DNA of 38,451 bases from Lactobacillaceae bacterium UBA5807 (GTDB lineage Bacteria > Bacillota > Bacilli > Lactobacillales > Lactobacillaceae), in the NCBI GenBank assembly GCA_002418005.1, contig DIDF01000080.1, forward strand, positions 17,059 to 55,509, read 5' to 3'. Positions 7,815-15,630 of this stretch are shown piece after piece. The number at the start of each line of letters is the position of its first letter. Within the stretch, counting starts at the first letter, position 1. Both the position numbers and the translations under genes were made by a program. The notes below the pieces were generated by a model. That model saw nothing but the letters and a program-made list of their open reading frames with translations. It did not search any database and was not told where the DNA came from.

Positions 7815-8688
7815 CCTTATTACCACCTTTCACTGGTGCTCCAGTTGTCAAAAATATAAACAACTTTTGCAGATCAAATTTGGAAAGCTGAACGGTATCC
7901 GGCAAAATTCGGTCATCTAAATCTCCAAATACGTAATTAGTTTTAAGATTGCCCATTGTTTCTGAGCCAATCACATTAAGACCATTAGTATATTGATTTA
8001 CATCTGAACTTGGGCCGGCCACAGCATGGGTTTTAGAAAGAACATCTTCTACTGTTTGATCCAATAATATATTGCCGTGATCAATGACAATGACGTCAGA
8101 GATGATTTGAGTGATCTCTTCTATCAAATGAGTTGAAAGAATAATAGTTCGTGGCGTGTCCGAATACGATTGCAAAAGCTCCGTATAAAATATCTCCCGG
8201 TGATTAGCATCTAGCCCTAAAACCGGTTCATCAAATATCACAAATTTTACCGGAACACAAAGGGCTAACACCAACTTAAATATTGAATTATAGCCAGTCG
8301 AAAGCTTCCCAAATTTTTGACTTAAATCAAGTTCAAATTCATTAACCAAACGATTAGCAAGTTGGTGGTTAAAACCTCCATATAACTGTTCAGTTTGTTT
8401 AATGATAAACGAAAGTGTACTGCCAGCAGGATAAGTATTCACTTCACTCATTAAAAACATTTGTCCGAGCTTACTATCATTTTCGGCAACATTTTCAGAA
8501 TCAATTGTAACTTCTCCTGAATCAGCAAAAATTCTGTTAGTAATAATATTTAGTAAAGTGCTTTTTCCGGCACTATTACGTCCCAATAATCCGTATATTT
8601 TATTAGCCTCAAAAGTTAAATTGATATCACTTAACACATTGGATGTCCCAAAAGATTTGGAAATATGTTTTACTTCTAAAACGCTCAT
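7804..8688 (-). CDS. ABC transporter ATP-binding protein
   Basis: A 294-aa nucleotide-binding subunit. Walker A GLLGRNSAGKSTLL is near residue 33, a degenerate signature FGKLSTGYNSIFKL near 130 (LSTGY in place of LSGGQ), Walker B FVIFDEPVLGLDAN near 150, and the switch His in ILSTHLIEE. The divergent signature is common in the YtrB/CcmA-like branch of small ABC exporters. The C-terminal third is an accessory region. The ATG overlaps the stop of the GntR gene by 4 nt (ATGA), and its end overlaps the permease start. So regulator, ATPase and permease form one operon. Confidence 0.9.
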   Translation of the reverse strand: MSVLEVKHISKSFGTSNVLSDINLTFEANKIYGLLGRNSAGKSTLLNIITNRIFADSGEVTIDSENVAENDSKLGQMFLMSEVNTYPAGSTLSFIIKQTEQLYGGFNHQLANRLVNEFELDLSQKFGKLSTGYNSIFKLVLALCVPVKFVIFDEPVLGLDANHREIFYTELLQSYSDTPRTIILSTHLIEEITQIISDVIVIDHGNILLDQTVEDVLSKTHAVAGPSSDVNQYTNGLNVIGSETMGNLKTNYVFGDLDDRILPDTVQLSKFDLQKLFIFLTTGAPVKGGNKGEN

Positions 8689-9053
8689 TTACTAAAACCT
8701 CGCTTTATCAATGCAATCAGTTCATCTTCAGAAATGTTGAGATTTTTTGCCTCTGAAATTAAGTGGATAACATAATTAGCAAAGAAATTATCCCGTTTGC
8801 TTTTGAGGATTTTCTCTCTAGCTCCTTTGACAACAAACATCCCAAGGCCTCTTCTTTTTTCGAGAAATCCCTCACCAACCACAATATTCATTCCCTTTAA
8901 AACTGTTGCTGGATTAATATGAAACTCTTTAGATATCTCGGTAGTTGAAGGAATTTGTTTATCTTCAATAAAGCCACCAGTTACGATTGATTCTTCAATT
9001 TGATCTGCAATTTGGCGATAAATTGGCTCAGAGCTATTAAATTTGAATTGCAT
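8685..9053 (-). CDS. GntR-family transcriptional regulator (YtrA subfamily)
   Basis: A 122-aa protein with an N-terminal winged helix of GntR type: YRQIADQIEESIVTGGF near residue 11, then IPSTTEISKEFHINPATVLK, then FLEKRRGLGMFVV (the wing). The short C-terminal tail of about 45 residues, with no large effector domain, is the mark of the YtrA subfamily, which usually represses a linked ABC transporter operon. ATG 9053 is preceded by a weak GAGAAAG; a stronger AAAGGGATG upstream lies in another frame and leads to a stop after nine codons. An operator-like repeat lies at its promoter. Confidence 0.88.
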   Translation of the reverse strand: MQFKFNSSEPIYRQIADQIEESIVTGGFIEDKQIPSTTEISKEFHINPATVLKGMNIVVGEGFLEKRRGLGMFVVKGAREKILKSKRDNFFANYVIHLISEAKNLNISEDELIALIKRGFSK

Positions 9054-9096
9054 TTTGCTTTCTCATCCCTTTAGGTGAAACCTAGTCTTGGTTTAA

Positions 9097-9140
9097 TTAC
9101 TCATGTAAGTAACTATATACGCAAAGAACCAAATAGTCAA
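9097..9140 (-). promoter_or_regulatory. Promoter and candidate operator of the GntR-ABC operon
   Basis: On the minus strand -35 TTGACT (9135-9140) and -10 TATAGT (9112-9117) are 17 nt apart, near consensus. A short inverted repeat TTACT-6 nt-AGTAA (9097-9112) touches the -10 box and covers the start point, a good place for repression by the YtrA-like protein. A second short repeat (AAACC...GGTTT) follows in the leader. Confidence 0.75.
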
Positions 9141-9155
9141 CAAATCGAGAAAAAA

Positions 9156-9252
9156 AGACCTTTGCCGCTAGTCCCTTTCCCAATAAGCTCACAAGATTAC
9201 AAATGCAATCACTCATTTAAGGGAACTTTTTGAGAAAAAGCAGCAAAGACCT
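9156..9252 (-). repeat. 97-nt inverted-repeat hairpin element with T tail
   Basis: On the minus strand AGGTCTTTGCTGC at the 5' end pairs with GCGGCAAAGGTCT at the 3' end (10 of 13 positions). AGTTCCCTT then pairs with AAGGGACT, and a central GATTGCATTTGTAATC forms a small hairpin. The 3' arm is followed by seven T. It lies between the SPFH gene and the GntR promoter and may serve as the SPFH terminator, but it is far larger than an ordinary terminator. Confidence 0.6.
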
Positions 9253-9297
9253 AAGATTCTAAATAACCGCCATATTTTAAAAACATTTTTTAAACAG

Positions 9298-10167
9298 CTA
9301 CTTCATTGAATCAGTATTAATAACGTTTTGAGTTCCCTTTTCGTTAATAATCGAAACTAAAACATTATTAATCATCGAAATTCTTTTATCGATACTTATG
9401 TTTTCTGATTGATCATGTTGAATTTTATCAACCGCATCTTCAGCAATTGATACAGCTCCTTGAACAATGATCTTTCTTGCAGAAAGAATTGCCGTTGCTT
9501 GTTGCCTTTGAAGCATTGCGTTGGCAATTTCCGTTGCATAGGCCAAATGAGTCAACCGTGTCTCAATTACATCTAGGCCAGCGACTTCAAGCCGATCTTG
9601 AAGTTCTTTTTTTAAATCTTCTGAAACTTCGGTCGAATTACCTCTTAAAGTGGTCGTATCAACCTTTTCGTCAAAACTATCATACGGATATTTACTAGCA
9701 ACGTGACGAATGGCAGATTCACTTTGAATTTCGACAAATTGTTCATATTGCTCAACATTAAAAATGGCTTTGGCCGAATCAACAACTTTATAAACAATAA
9801 CTGCAGCAATTTCGACCGGATTACCCTTTGAATCATTAACCTTGATGATTGAACTATTAAAGTTTCTAACTCTTAAAGAAATACTCTCTTTAGAAGTCAA
9901 CGGAACTGTCATATATAAACCAGACGTAGAAATTGTGCCAATATATTTACCGAAGAAAGTTAAAACCTTAGCTTCATTTGGCTGAACAATCGTTAAAGTA
10001 CTAGCACAAAGAAATGCCACTAACAAAACAACTATCCCAAACGAAATTAACCCAACCGAATTGCCATCAAAGCCGATCCAGCAAAGATAAACGCTTAATC
10101 CTAATAAAATCAAAACTCCTAAAAGTCCCAGATAACCATTAACATGAAATACTTTTTTCTCCTGCAT
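9298..10167 (-). CDS. SPFH/Band 7 domain membrane protein
   Basis: A 289-aa protein. Two hydrophobic segments (about residues 12-30 and 38-58) anchor it. The SPFH/prohibitin domain follows (VQPNEAKVLTFFGKYIGTI near 60; later LQDRLEVAGLDVIETRLTHL and EIANAMLQRQQATAILSARK), then a helical region (about 215-270). SPFH proteins form oligomers in membrane microdomains; the specific role of this group in lactobacilli is not established. ATG 10167 has GGAGG 9 nt upstream. It follows the gcvH terminator and seems to be transcribed alone; I saw no strong promoter. Confidence 0.88.
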   Translation of the reverse strand: MQEKKVFHVNGYLGLLGVLILLGLSVYLCWIGFDGNSVGLISFGIVVLLVAFLCASTLTIVQPNEAKVLTFFGKYIGTISTSGLYMTVPLTSKESISLRVRNFNSSIIKVNDSKGNPVEIAAVIVYKVVDSAKAIFNVEQYEQFVEIQSESAIRHVASKYPYDSFDEKVDTTTLRGNSTEVSEDLKKELQDRLEVAGLDVIETRLTHLAYATEIANAMLQRQQATAILSARKIIVQGAVSIAEDAVDKIQHDQSENISIDKRISMINNVLVSIINEKGTQNVINTDSMK

Positions 10168-10186
10168 AGCCTTTTTCCTCCAAACT

Positions 10187-10224
10187 AAAAAGACATACCT
10201 TACAAAGTAAGTATATGTCTTTTA
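10187..10224 (-). terminator. Terminator after the mbl-yidD-DUF2969-rodA-gcvH operon
   Basis: On the minus strand AAAAGACATA pairs with TATGTCTTTT around an inner CTTAC-TTT-GTAAG stem; a T run follows. It lies 40 nt after the gcvH stop and just before the SPFH ribosome site. Confidence 0.85.
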
Positions 10225-10264
10225 AAAATCCTTTAAAAGTTAATAACTTAGTAACTATGTTCAA

Positions 10265-10558
10265 TTAATTTTGAATCTTAGCAATCCATGAAGTGTTTTT
10301 ATCATCACTGTTTAAAAGCTCTGGATTTTCTGCTAAAGCTTTATTTACTTCAACAATTTTACCCTCAACAGGAGATGAAATATCAGAAACAGCCTTATCG
10401 GCCTCGACATTAACTAAGGTACTTGTTTTAGTTAAATTAGCCCCATTTTTAGGTAGATTTACAAAGGTAATATGCCCAAGCTCTTCACGCCCAGATTCAG
10501 AAAGACCAACTGTGGTAACACCATCTTTATTCTCAGTCCAAAAATAATCTTCACTCAT
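10265..10558 (-). CDS. gcvH: GcvH-like lipoyl-carrier protein (stand-alone)
   Basis: This 97-aa protein has the lipoyl hairpin of glycine-cleavage H protein: VEADKAVSDISSPVEGKIVE, with Lys55 as the predicted lipoylation site, after TVGLSESGREELGHITFVNLP. It is shorter than typical GcvH (about 125 aa). No glycine-cleavage P, T or L genes are in the window, and the gene is last in a cell-shape operon, 17 nt after rodA. It may serve as a lipoate relay or a GcvH-like carrier as in other Firmicutes; this is inference. Confidence 0.85.
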   Translation of the reverse strand: MSEDYFWTENKDGVTTVGLSESGREELGHITFVNLPKNGANLTKTSTLVNVEADKAVSDISSPVEGKIVEVNKALAENPELLNSDDKNTSWIAKIQN

Positions 10559-10575
10559 TATTAACGCGCTCCTTA

Positions 10576-11772
10576 TTATGAGAACTCTTTGTCTGCGCCA
10601 AACATGTAGCTCTTATTATGGTACTGCATCGACATTATCAAGCCAATTCCGATCATATTACCAATTAGCGCTGAGCCTCCAGCACTGACAAAAGGAAGTG
10701 GAATACCAGTTAGTGGCAAAAGTCCAATACTCATACCAACATTTTCAAAAACATGAAAAAGAATCATCATAATAACACCGGTGGAAATAAATGCATAAAA
10801 AACGTTTCTAGTATCGAACGTGACCCTTATCATTTCATATATTAACAAGAAATATAAGAAGATCAAAATAACGCTGCCAAAAAATCCAAAATTCTCACCA
10901 ATTACTGAAAAAATCATATCAGATTCTCGAACTGGAACGTAAACGTGAGAAACATTAAAACCAGTACCAAAAAGTCCGCCAGAACCGATTGCTTTGATAC
11001 TTTGCCATAACTGGTAACCTTGGTTTGAAGTATCTGCGCTTGGATGAAGCCAAGTATCAATTCGAGCAAATTGGTATTCCTGAAATCCAATTTTCTCTAA
11101 TAAAGAACGGCCAGCGTTAGAAATAACCAACGTCAAAGCCGTTCCACCAACAGCAGCAACGCCTAAAAATAGCGGCGCAATTATCCTCCAAGTAATCCCA
11201 GAAACAATGATTAAGCCAGACATAATGGCAAAGAATACCAACATAGTACCAAAATCGTTTTGAAGTCGTAGCAAAAGGGCAATTGGGATAGTCCATGCAA
11301 ATAGCTTCCCAATTAATGTCCAGTCACTTTTAACTGTCCTCAAAGGATGACTATCATTATGCTCAACAACAACTTTTGCCATCATCAAAATATAAGCAGG
11401 TTTCATAACCTCCGAAGGCTGAAAAGTTAATGGTCCTAAAGCAAACCAACTTTTAGCACCAGTGTTGGCATAATAAGTTCTACTGTAAAGAACTAAAACA
11501 GCGACTAAAAGGAAAATCCCAAAACCGTAAGCATACGGAGCAACCTTCCAAAGCTGTTCAGAATCAAATTGCATAATCACCGCTACGGCAATAATACCAA
11601 TGGCATACCAAATTAATTGAGATACAACTTGTTTAGTAACACTAGCCCCACCAGTATCGTGACTAGCAGCAACAAAAATTGATGCCAATCCAATTAGAGC
11701 AAGCATTAATATGCAAAAAACAATTGCCCAATCAATTTTATCTTTGTTCTCGCTTGATCTACGTGAATCCAA
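10576..11772 (-). CDS. rodA: Rod-shape SEDS peptidoglycan polymerase RodA
   Basis: A 398-aa SEDS-family protein with about ten membrane segments. It has the FQPSEVMKPAYILMMAK loop near residue 117, DFGTMLVFF, YVPVRESDMIFSVIGE near 278 with the conserved catalytic-type Asp, and GIPLPFVSAGGSALIGNM near the C-terminus. SEDS proteins polymerise glycan from lipid II; co-occurrence with mbl and the motif set favour RodA (elongation) over FtsW. The start is TTG 11772, with AAAGGAGAGG 8 nt upstream. Fourth gene of the mbl operon; the gap to gcvH is 17 nt. Confidence 0.92.
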   Translation of the reverse strand: MDSRRSSENKDKIDWAIVFCILMLALIGLASIFVAASHDTGGASVTKQVVSQLIWYAIGIIAVAVIMQFDSEQLWKVAPYAYGFGIFLLVAVLVLYSRTYYANTGAKSWFALGPLTFQPSEVMKPAYILMMAKVVVEHNDSHPLRTVKSDWTLIGKLFAWTIPIALLLRLQNDFGTMLVFFAIMSGLIIVSGITWRIIAPLFLGVAAVGGTALTLVISNAGRSLLEKIGFQEYQFARIDTWLHPSADTSNQGYQLWQSIKAIGSGGLFGTGFNVSHVYVPVRESDMIFSVIGENFGFFGSVILIFLYFLLIYEMIRVTFDTRNVFYAFISTGVIMMILFHVFENVGMSIGLLPLTGIPLPFVSAGGSALIGNMIGIGLIMSMQYHNKSYMFGADKEFS

Positions 11773-11794
11773 AGTTCGAACCTCTCCTTTTGAA

Positions 11795-12019
11795 TTAATG
11801 ATGGAGGTTGTAATACTTAATCAATGTTGCAATTCCTTCATCGTAAGTCTTTACGTGAAACACCTCATTATCCAGATTTACAGCTTCGAATTTATTTGGC
11901 TCGAGCTGTTTAAGTGTTCCAATGTTTTTCTTTTCAACAATTAAATTATAAATTGACTGACCTTGGTCATCTTTTGCTTCATTAACATGTACGTCCACAC
12001 TTTTATTGGTTTTACTCAT
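11795..12019 (-). CDS. DUF2969 family protein
   Basis: A 74-aa soluble protein with alternating beta-like segments (YNLIVEKKNIGTLKQL, FEAVNLDNEVFHVKTYDE) and a helical C-terminus (GIATLIKYYNLHH). It matches the small DUF2969 proteins that sit between mreB-like genes and rodA in lactobacilli. No function is known. It lies 17 nt after yidD and 22 nt before rodA in the same operon, which suggests a link to cell shape, but nothing in the sequence proves it. Confidence 0.8.
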   Translation of the reverse strand: MSKTNKSVDVHVNEAKDDQGQSIYNLIVEKKNIGTLKQLEPNKFEAVNLDNEVFHVKTYDEGIATLIKYYNLHH

Positions 12020-12036
12020 AACACACTCCTGAAACT

Positions 12037-12312
12037 CTATTTTAAGCCCATTTTTTGTCGATATTGGTCTTCAGCTTTTTTATTTCTAAAAATTGTAAAA
12101 TGGTCGGGCACAGGGTCATAACCACCCTTGATAAAAGGATGACACCTTAAAATCCTGGCAGTCCCCATAATTAATCCTTTAAAAGCCCCGTGCTTTTGAA
12201 TAGCAGTAATCATATAGCTGCTACAAGTAGGAGAATATCGACAAGTTGGTGGGAAAAGTGGAGATATAAATCTTTGATAACCACGAACCATCAAAACTAA
12301 AATATTTTTCAT
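12037..12312 (-). CDS. yidD: Membrane protein insertion efficiency factor YidD
   Basis: A 91-aa protein with the full YidD pattern: MVRGYQRFISPLFPPTCRYS followed by PTCSSYMITAIQKHGAFKG, then RILRCHPFIKGGYDPVP with the conserved cysteines. YidD is a peripheral membrane protein thought to help YidC-dependent insertion. Its place between mbl and DUF2969-rodA is conserved in lactobacilli; an ATG start at 12312 lies 30 nt after the mbl stop. Length is normal. Confidence 0.93.
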   Translation of the reverse strand: MKNILVLMVRGYQRFISPLFPPTCRYSPTCSSYMITAIQKHGAFKGLIMGTARILRCHPFIKGGYDPVPDHFTIFRNKKAEDQYRQKMGLK

Positions 12313-12342
12313 GAATCACCTAAGAGCAGAATCTAAACTACT

Positions 12343-13362
12343 TTATTTCTGTTCCTCTTTACTACGTTTAGCAGCCTTAGGGTCTTTAATATAATGTTCC
12401 AATAAAATTCCAGCACCCTTGGCAACATTATCCAACGGATTTTCTGAAATGATAACTGGAACTGTTAAAGCATCAGCAATAACAGTATCGATATTTCTAA
12501 GCAAAGCACCACCGCCAGTAAGCATAACTCCACGATCAACAATATCTGAAGCTAATTCTGGAGGAGTTACTGCTAGAACATCTTTTGCACCGTCAATGAT
12601 TTGTTGAACGGTGTCTGAAATAGCCTCAGCAATTTCATCACTAGTCATTGTAATAGACCTTGGCATACCGGATACAGCATCTCGACCACGAACTTCCATT
12701 TCTTTGGAATTTTCGGGATCAGGTTTTGCCGTGCCAATTTCAATTTTGATCTTTTCAGCAGAGTGCTCACCAATAATCAAATTATGCTTTTGTTTAATGT
12801 AATTAGCAATCTCGGAGTTCATCTTGTCTCCAGCAACTCTCAATGATTTGCTAGCAACAATGTCGCCGAGAGAAATAACGGCAATATCACTGGTACCACC
12901 ACCCATGTCAATAACCATATTGCCACGAGGCTGGAAAATATCCATGCCGGCACCAACAGCGGCCACTTTTGGTTCCAATTCCAAATATACTTGGCCGCCG
13001 CCGGCTTTTTCAGCAGCTTGGACGATTGCATTCCTTTCAATTTCGGTAACTCCAGTTGGCGCACAGATCATAATCTTTGGCTTAGACAGGAATCCCTTTA
13101 CATCCAATTTGTTAATGAAATAAGTCAACATTTCTTCAGTTACATCAAAATCAGAAATAACTCCATCTTTTAACGGCCGAATTGCCCGAATATTAACTGG
13201 TGTTCTTCCGACCATCTTATATGCTTCTGAACCAACTGCCAAAACTTTGTCAGTTCTAGTGTCGATTGCAACAACGGAAGGTTCATTTAATACAATACCC
13301 TTCCCTGTAACGTAAATAAGTACGTTTGCAGTTCCTAAATCGATTCCAATGTCTTTTGCCAT
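12343..13362 (-). CDS. mbl: Cell-shape actin homologue Mbl (MreB family)
   Basis: A 339-aa actin-fold ATPase. Phosphate 1 motif DIGIDLGTANVLIYV is at the start, then MVGRTPVNIRAIRPLKDGVI, connect motif EPKVAAVGAG, phosphate 2 NMVIDMGGGTSDIAVIS, and adenosine motif MLTGGGALLRNID. It forms membrane-bound filaments that orient RodA-PBP synthesis. DIGIDLGTANVLI and the murA-mbl neighbourhood match B. subtilis Mbl better than MreB. The ATG at 13362 has AGGAGGATG just upstream. First gene of a five-gene operon ending with gcvH. The C-terminus has a Lys-rich tail (KAAKRSKEEQK). Confidence 0.92.
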   Translation of the reverse strand: MAKDIGIDLGTANVLIYVTGKGIVLNEPSVVAIDTRTDKVLAVGSEAYKMVGRTPVNIRAIRPLKDGVISDFDVTEEMLTYFINKLDVKGFLSKPKIMICAPTGVTEIERNAIVQAAEKAGGGQVYLELEPKVAAVGAGMDIFQPRGNMVIDMGGGTSDIAVISLGDIVASKSLRVAGDKMNSEIANYIKQKHNLIIGEHSAEKIKIEIGTAKPDPENSKEMEVRGRDAVSGMPRSITMTSDEIAEAISDTVQQIIDGAKDVLAVTPPELASDIVDRGVMLTGGGALLRNIDTVIADALTVPVIISENPLDNVAKGAGILLEHYIKDPKAAKRSKEEQK

Positions 13363-13403
13363 CTGTGAACATCCTCCTGAAAAAACTTTTATCTCGAAAC
13401 ATA

Positions 13404-13412
13404 ATTATACCA
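13404..13412 (-). promoter_or_regulatory. Extended -10 promoter of the mbl operon
   Basis: The minus strand reads TGGTATAAT (TGnTATAAT), a perfect extended -10, about 45 nt before the mbl ATG. No good -35 box is present, as is usual for extended -10 promoters. Confidence 0.75.
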
Positions 13413-13445
13413 CAATCGTGATGTCAGCCCTGAAGATTCATATAA

Positions 13446-13490
13446 TAAAAAGAGTTTGTGACCAAAACTTAATTTGTTCTACAAACCCTA
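13446..13490 (-). terminator. Terminator after murA
   Basis: On the minus strand GGGTTTGT pairs with ACAAACTC (one G-T pair) around a loop that can form its own short stem, followed by TTTTTATT. It separates DUF1146-murA from the mbl operon. Confidence 0.8.
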
Positions 13491-13505
13491 TTTGTTAATC
13501 AATAT

Positions 13506-14816
13506 TTAATTTTTTAAACTATCAGATTGTTGAAGCACCATTTCACTGTCATCCACGCTTACTCGGCGAATTTCAGCTCCCAACGACTGAAGCTTTTTGT
13601 GAAAATTGTGATAACCACGGTCTAAATACTGAAGATTAGTAACTTGGGTATAACCCTTTGCCACTAAACCAGCAATAACTAAAGCAGCTGCTGCTCTCAA
13701 ATCAGAAGCGGCAACTTCAGCACCACAAAAATCAGTTGGCCCGTTCATAATTACAGTTCTGCCATTAATTACATATTGGGCATTCATTCGCCTTAATTCT
13801 TCAAGATGCATAAATCGGTTTTCAAAAACTGTCTCAGTCATTGAACTGCTGCCATTAGCCAATAACTGCAAAATGGTCATTTGTGGCTGCATATCAGTTG
13901 GAAATCCTGGATGCGGCATAGTTTTAACATCAACAGGTTTTAATTCATCTGGACCGATAACTCTGATTCCCTCAGGGGTTTCAGTTACTAAAATACCCAT
14001 TTCTCGCATCTTCAAAATTAAAGGCTTATTGTGTTCAGCAATCGCATCCTCAATGAGTACATCACCCTTGGTGGCAGCAGCAGCAACCATGAAAGTCCCT
14101 GCTTCGATTCGATCCTGGACGACTGAATGCTCAGTACCATGCATTTGCTCAACACCGATAATTTTGATTTGTTCAGTTCCAGCGCCTACAACCTTGCCAC
14201 CCATTTTGTTTAACACATTAGCTAAATCGACTATTTCGGGCTCCTTAGCGGCATTATGAATGAATGTCTTACCCTTTGCCAAAGTTGCCGCCATCATGAT
14301 ATTTTGAGTAGCCCCAACACTTGGGAAGTCTAAATAAATTTCATTTCCAGTTAATCCATCTGGGGCACTAGCCTCAACGTAACCATCATGTTGGCTGATC
14401 TTGGCACCTAAAGCTCGTAATCCTTTCAAGTGTAAATCAACTGGTCGCGAACCAATCGCGCACCCACCAGGCAACGCAACTTTAGCATGGCCTAATCGAG
14501 CCAAAAGTGGTCCCATTACAACAAATGATGCCCTCATTTTAGAAACGTACCCAAAAGGAGCCTCACTAGATAATTTATCGCTGGCGTCAAAGGTAACTTC
14601 ATTGAGCGGTTCATTAAAGTCAACGTGAACATTCAAGAATTTAAGAACTTGATTCATTGTGTATACATCAGAAAGTAAGGGAACATTTGATAAAGTAGTT
14701 TGTCCCGTACTAGCAAGAATTGTAGCTGCTTGAATTGGTAAAACAGCGTTCTTAGCCCCATCAATACGTATTTTGCCAACTAATGGCTTTCCTCCGTGAA
14801 CAATTATCTTATCCAC
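13506..14816 (-). CDS. murA: UDP-N-acetylglucosamine 1-carboxyvinyltransferase
   Basis: This 436-aa enzyme transfers enolpyruvate from PEP to UDP-GlcNAc, the first committed step of peptidoglycan synthesis. RIDGAKNAVLPIQAA (Lys22) is at the start, LPGGCAIGSRPVDLHLKG carries the catalytic loop Cys119 (the fosfomycin target), and ASDLRAAAALVIAGLVAKG is near the end. The position between the atp operon and mbl matches murAA of Bacillus. The Cys is present, so no intrinsic fosfomycin resistance of the Asp type is predicted. It follows the DUF1146 gene by about 25 nt and shares its promoter. Confidence 0.95.
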   Translation of the reverse strand: MDKIIVHGGKPLVGKIRIDGAKNAVLPIQAATILASTGQTTLSNVPLLSDVYTMNQVLKFLNVHVDFNEPLNEVTFDASDKLSSEAPFGYVSKMRASFVVMGPLLARLGHAKVALPGGCAIGSRPVDLHLKGLRALGAKISQHDGYVEASAPDGLTGNEIYLDFPSVGATQNIMMAATLAKGKTFIHNAAKEPEIVDLANVLNKMGGKVVGAGTEQIKIIGVEQMHGTEHSVVQDRIEAGTFMVAAAATKGDVLIEDAIAEHNKPLILKMREMGILVTETPEGIRVIGPDELKPVDVKTMPHPGFPTDMQPQMTILQLLANGSSSMTETVFENRFMHLEELRRMNAQYVINGRTVIMNGPTDFCGAEVAASDLRAAAALVIAGLVAKGYTQVTNLQYLDRGYHNFHKKLQSLGAEIRRVSVDDSEMVLQQSDSLKN

Positions 14817-14839
14817 AATAGTTACCTCCCCAGTAGCTT

Positions 14840-15070
14840 TTATTTAAATAAAAACATTAAATTTCTAACATTATCAATAATTGAGATAAAAAAAGAACTA
14901 ACCGCAAATCCTAATGTGACTGAAAGCAAAACAATTAAGAGCTTACCCTGAAAAGCTCTCATGGGAATGTAACGTTCAATATGTATCTCCTGAACACCCA
15001 AAAATGCTAAATAAGTGAAGAAAATATAAAAAACTAAAGTCATTAGTGACTGGAAACCTAACATTCTCAT
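14840..15070 (-). CDS. DUF1146 (YwzB-like) membrane protein
   Basis: About 76 residues with two membrane segments (LMTLVFYIFFTYLAFLGV and LLIVLLSVTLGFAVSSFFIS) separated by a polar loop, QEIHIERYIPMRAFQ. It corresponds to YwzB of B. subtilis, which lies between atpC and murAA in the same order. Its function is unknown. The start ATG 15070 has GAGGTG 9 nt upstream; an in-frame TTG at 15097 lies before this ribosome site and is rejected. It is translated from the same unit as murA. Confidence 0.85.
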   Translation of the reverse strand: MRMLGFQSLMTLVFYIFFTYLAFLGVQEIHIERYIPMRAFQGKLLIVLLSVTLGFAVSSFFISIIDNVRNLMFLFK

Positions 15071-15096
15071 TAATCCTATCACCTCAATTAATAACA

Positions 15097-15125
15097 ACTA
15101 TATCACAAACATATTAAATTGTCTT
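15097..15125 (-). promoter_or_regulatory. Promoter of DUF1146-murA
   Basis: On the minus strand -35 AAGACA (15120-15125) and -10 TATAGT (15097-15102) are 17 nt apart, just upstream of the DUF1146 ribosome site. Confidence 0.65.
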
Positions 15126-15171
15126 TAAGATTTTAACAAACCTGGTTTCTACTTAATGCTTTAAAAAAGGC

Positions 15172-15198
15172 AAAATAAAAAAGCCAAGCTTGGCTTGA
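15172..15198 (-). terminator. Terminator of the ATP synthase operon
   Basis: On the minus strand AAGCC-AAGCTT-GGCTT is followed by a T-rich tail, directly after the atpC stop. Confidence 0.85.
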
Positions 15199-15200
15199 CT

Positions 15201-15617
15201 TTATTTACTACCAATATTTATTCGGTTTATGGCTCTTCTTAAAGCAATCTGAGCACGGAGGACAGCATCCTTATCATGAGCTTCTTGAGCTTGTTTAATA
15301 AGTCGTTCTGCTCTTTGTTTTGCATTTTCAGCACGTGCCACATCAATGTCACTTTGGTTTTCAGCACTATCAGCAACAATTGTTGCTTTATTGTTTGAAA
15401 ACTCTATAAAACCACCATTTACAGCAACTTCATCTTCTTTGCCATCATGCATTACTCTGGCAGCATCAACATTCAAGGTTGCAATAACGGGAACGTGGTT
15501 TGCCATAATACCTAGTTGCCCAGATCTAGTGGAAACAACCAGCATATTGGCTGAATGATCATAAACTTTACCATCAGGGGTAACGATACTTACTGTTAGA
15601 ACTGAATTATCAGCCAA
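15201..15617 (-). CDS. atpC: F1Fo ATP synthase epsilon subunit
   Basis: This 138-aa subunit of the F1 central stalk has the N-terminal beta-sandwich (TVSIVTPDGKVYDH, LGIMANHVPVIATL, NGGFIEFSNNKATIVAD) and a C-terminal two-helix domain (AENAKQRAERLIKQAQE, LRAQIALRRAINRINIG) that can act as a brake. TTG 15617 is the start, preceded by AAGGGGGG. It is the last gene of the atp operon, 13 nt after atpD, and a terminator follows at once. Confidence 0.95.
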   Translation of the reverse strand: MADNSVLTVSIVTPDGKVYDHSANMLVVSTRSGQLGIMANHVPVIATLNVDAARVMHDGKEDEVAVNGGFIEFSNNKATIVADSAENQSDIDVARAENAKQRAERLIKQAQEAHDKDAVLRAQIALRRAINRINIGSK

Positions 15618-15630
15618 CTAAAATCCCCCC

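Noticed and set aside
10576..11772. FtsW rather than RodA
   Set aside because: Operon with mbl and the motif set favour RodA.
12343..13362. MreB rather than Mbl
   Set aside because: The N-terminal sequence and the murA-mbl neighbourhood fit Mbl better; the two are close, so some doubt remains.
12419..14628. Several + strand frames of 60-130 codons opposite mbl and murA
   Set aside because: Antisense shadows of strongly recognised genes, without ribosome sites.
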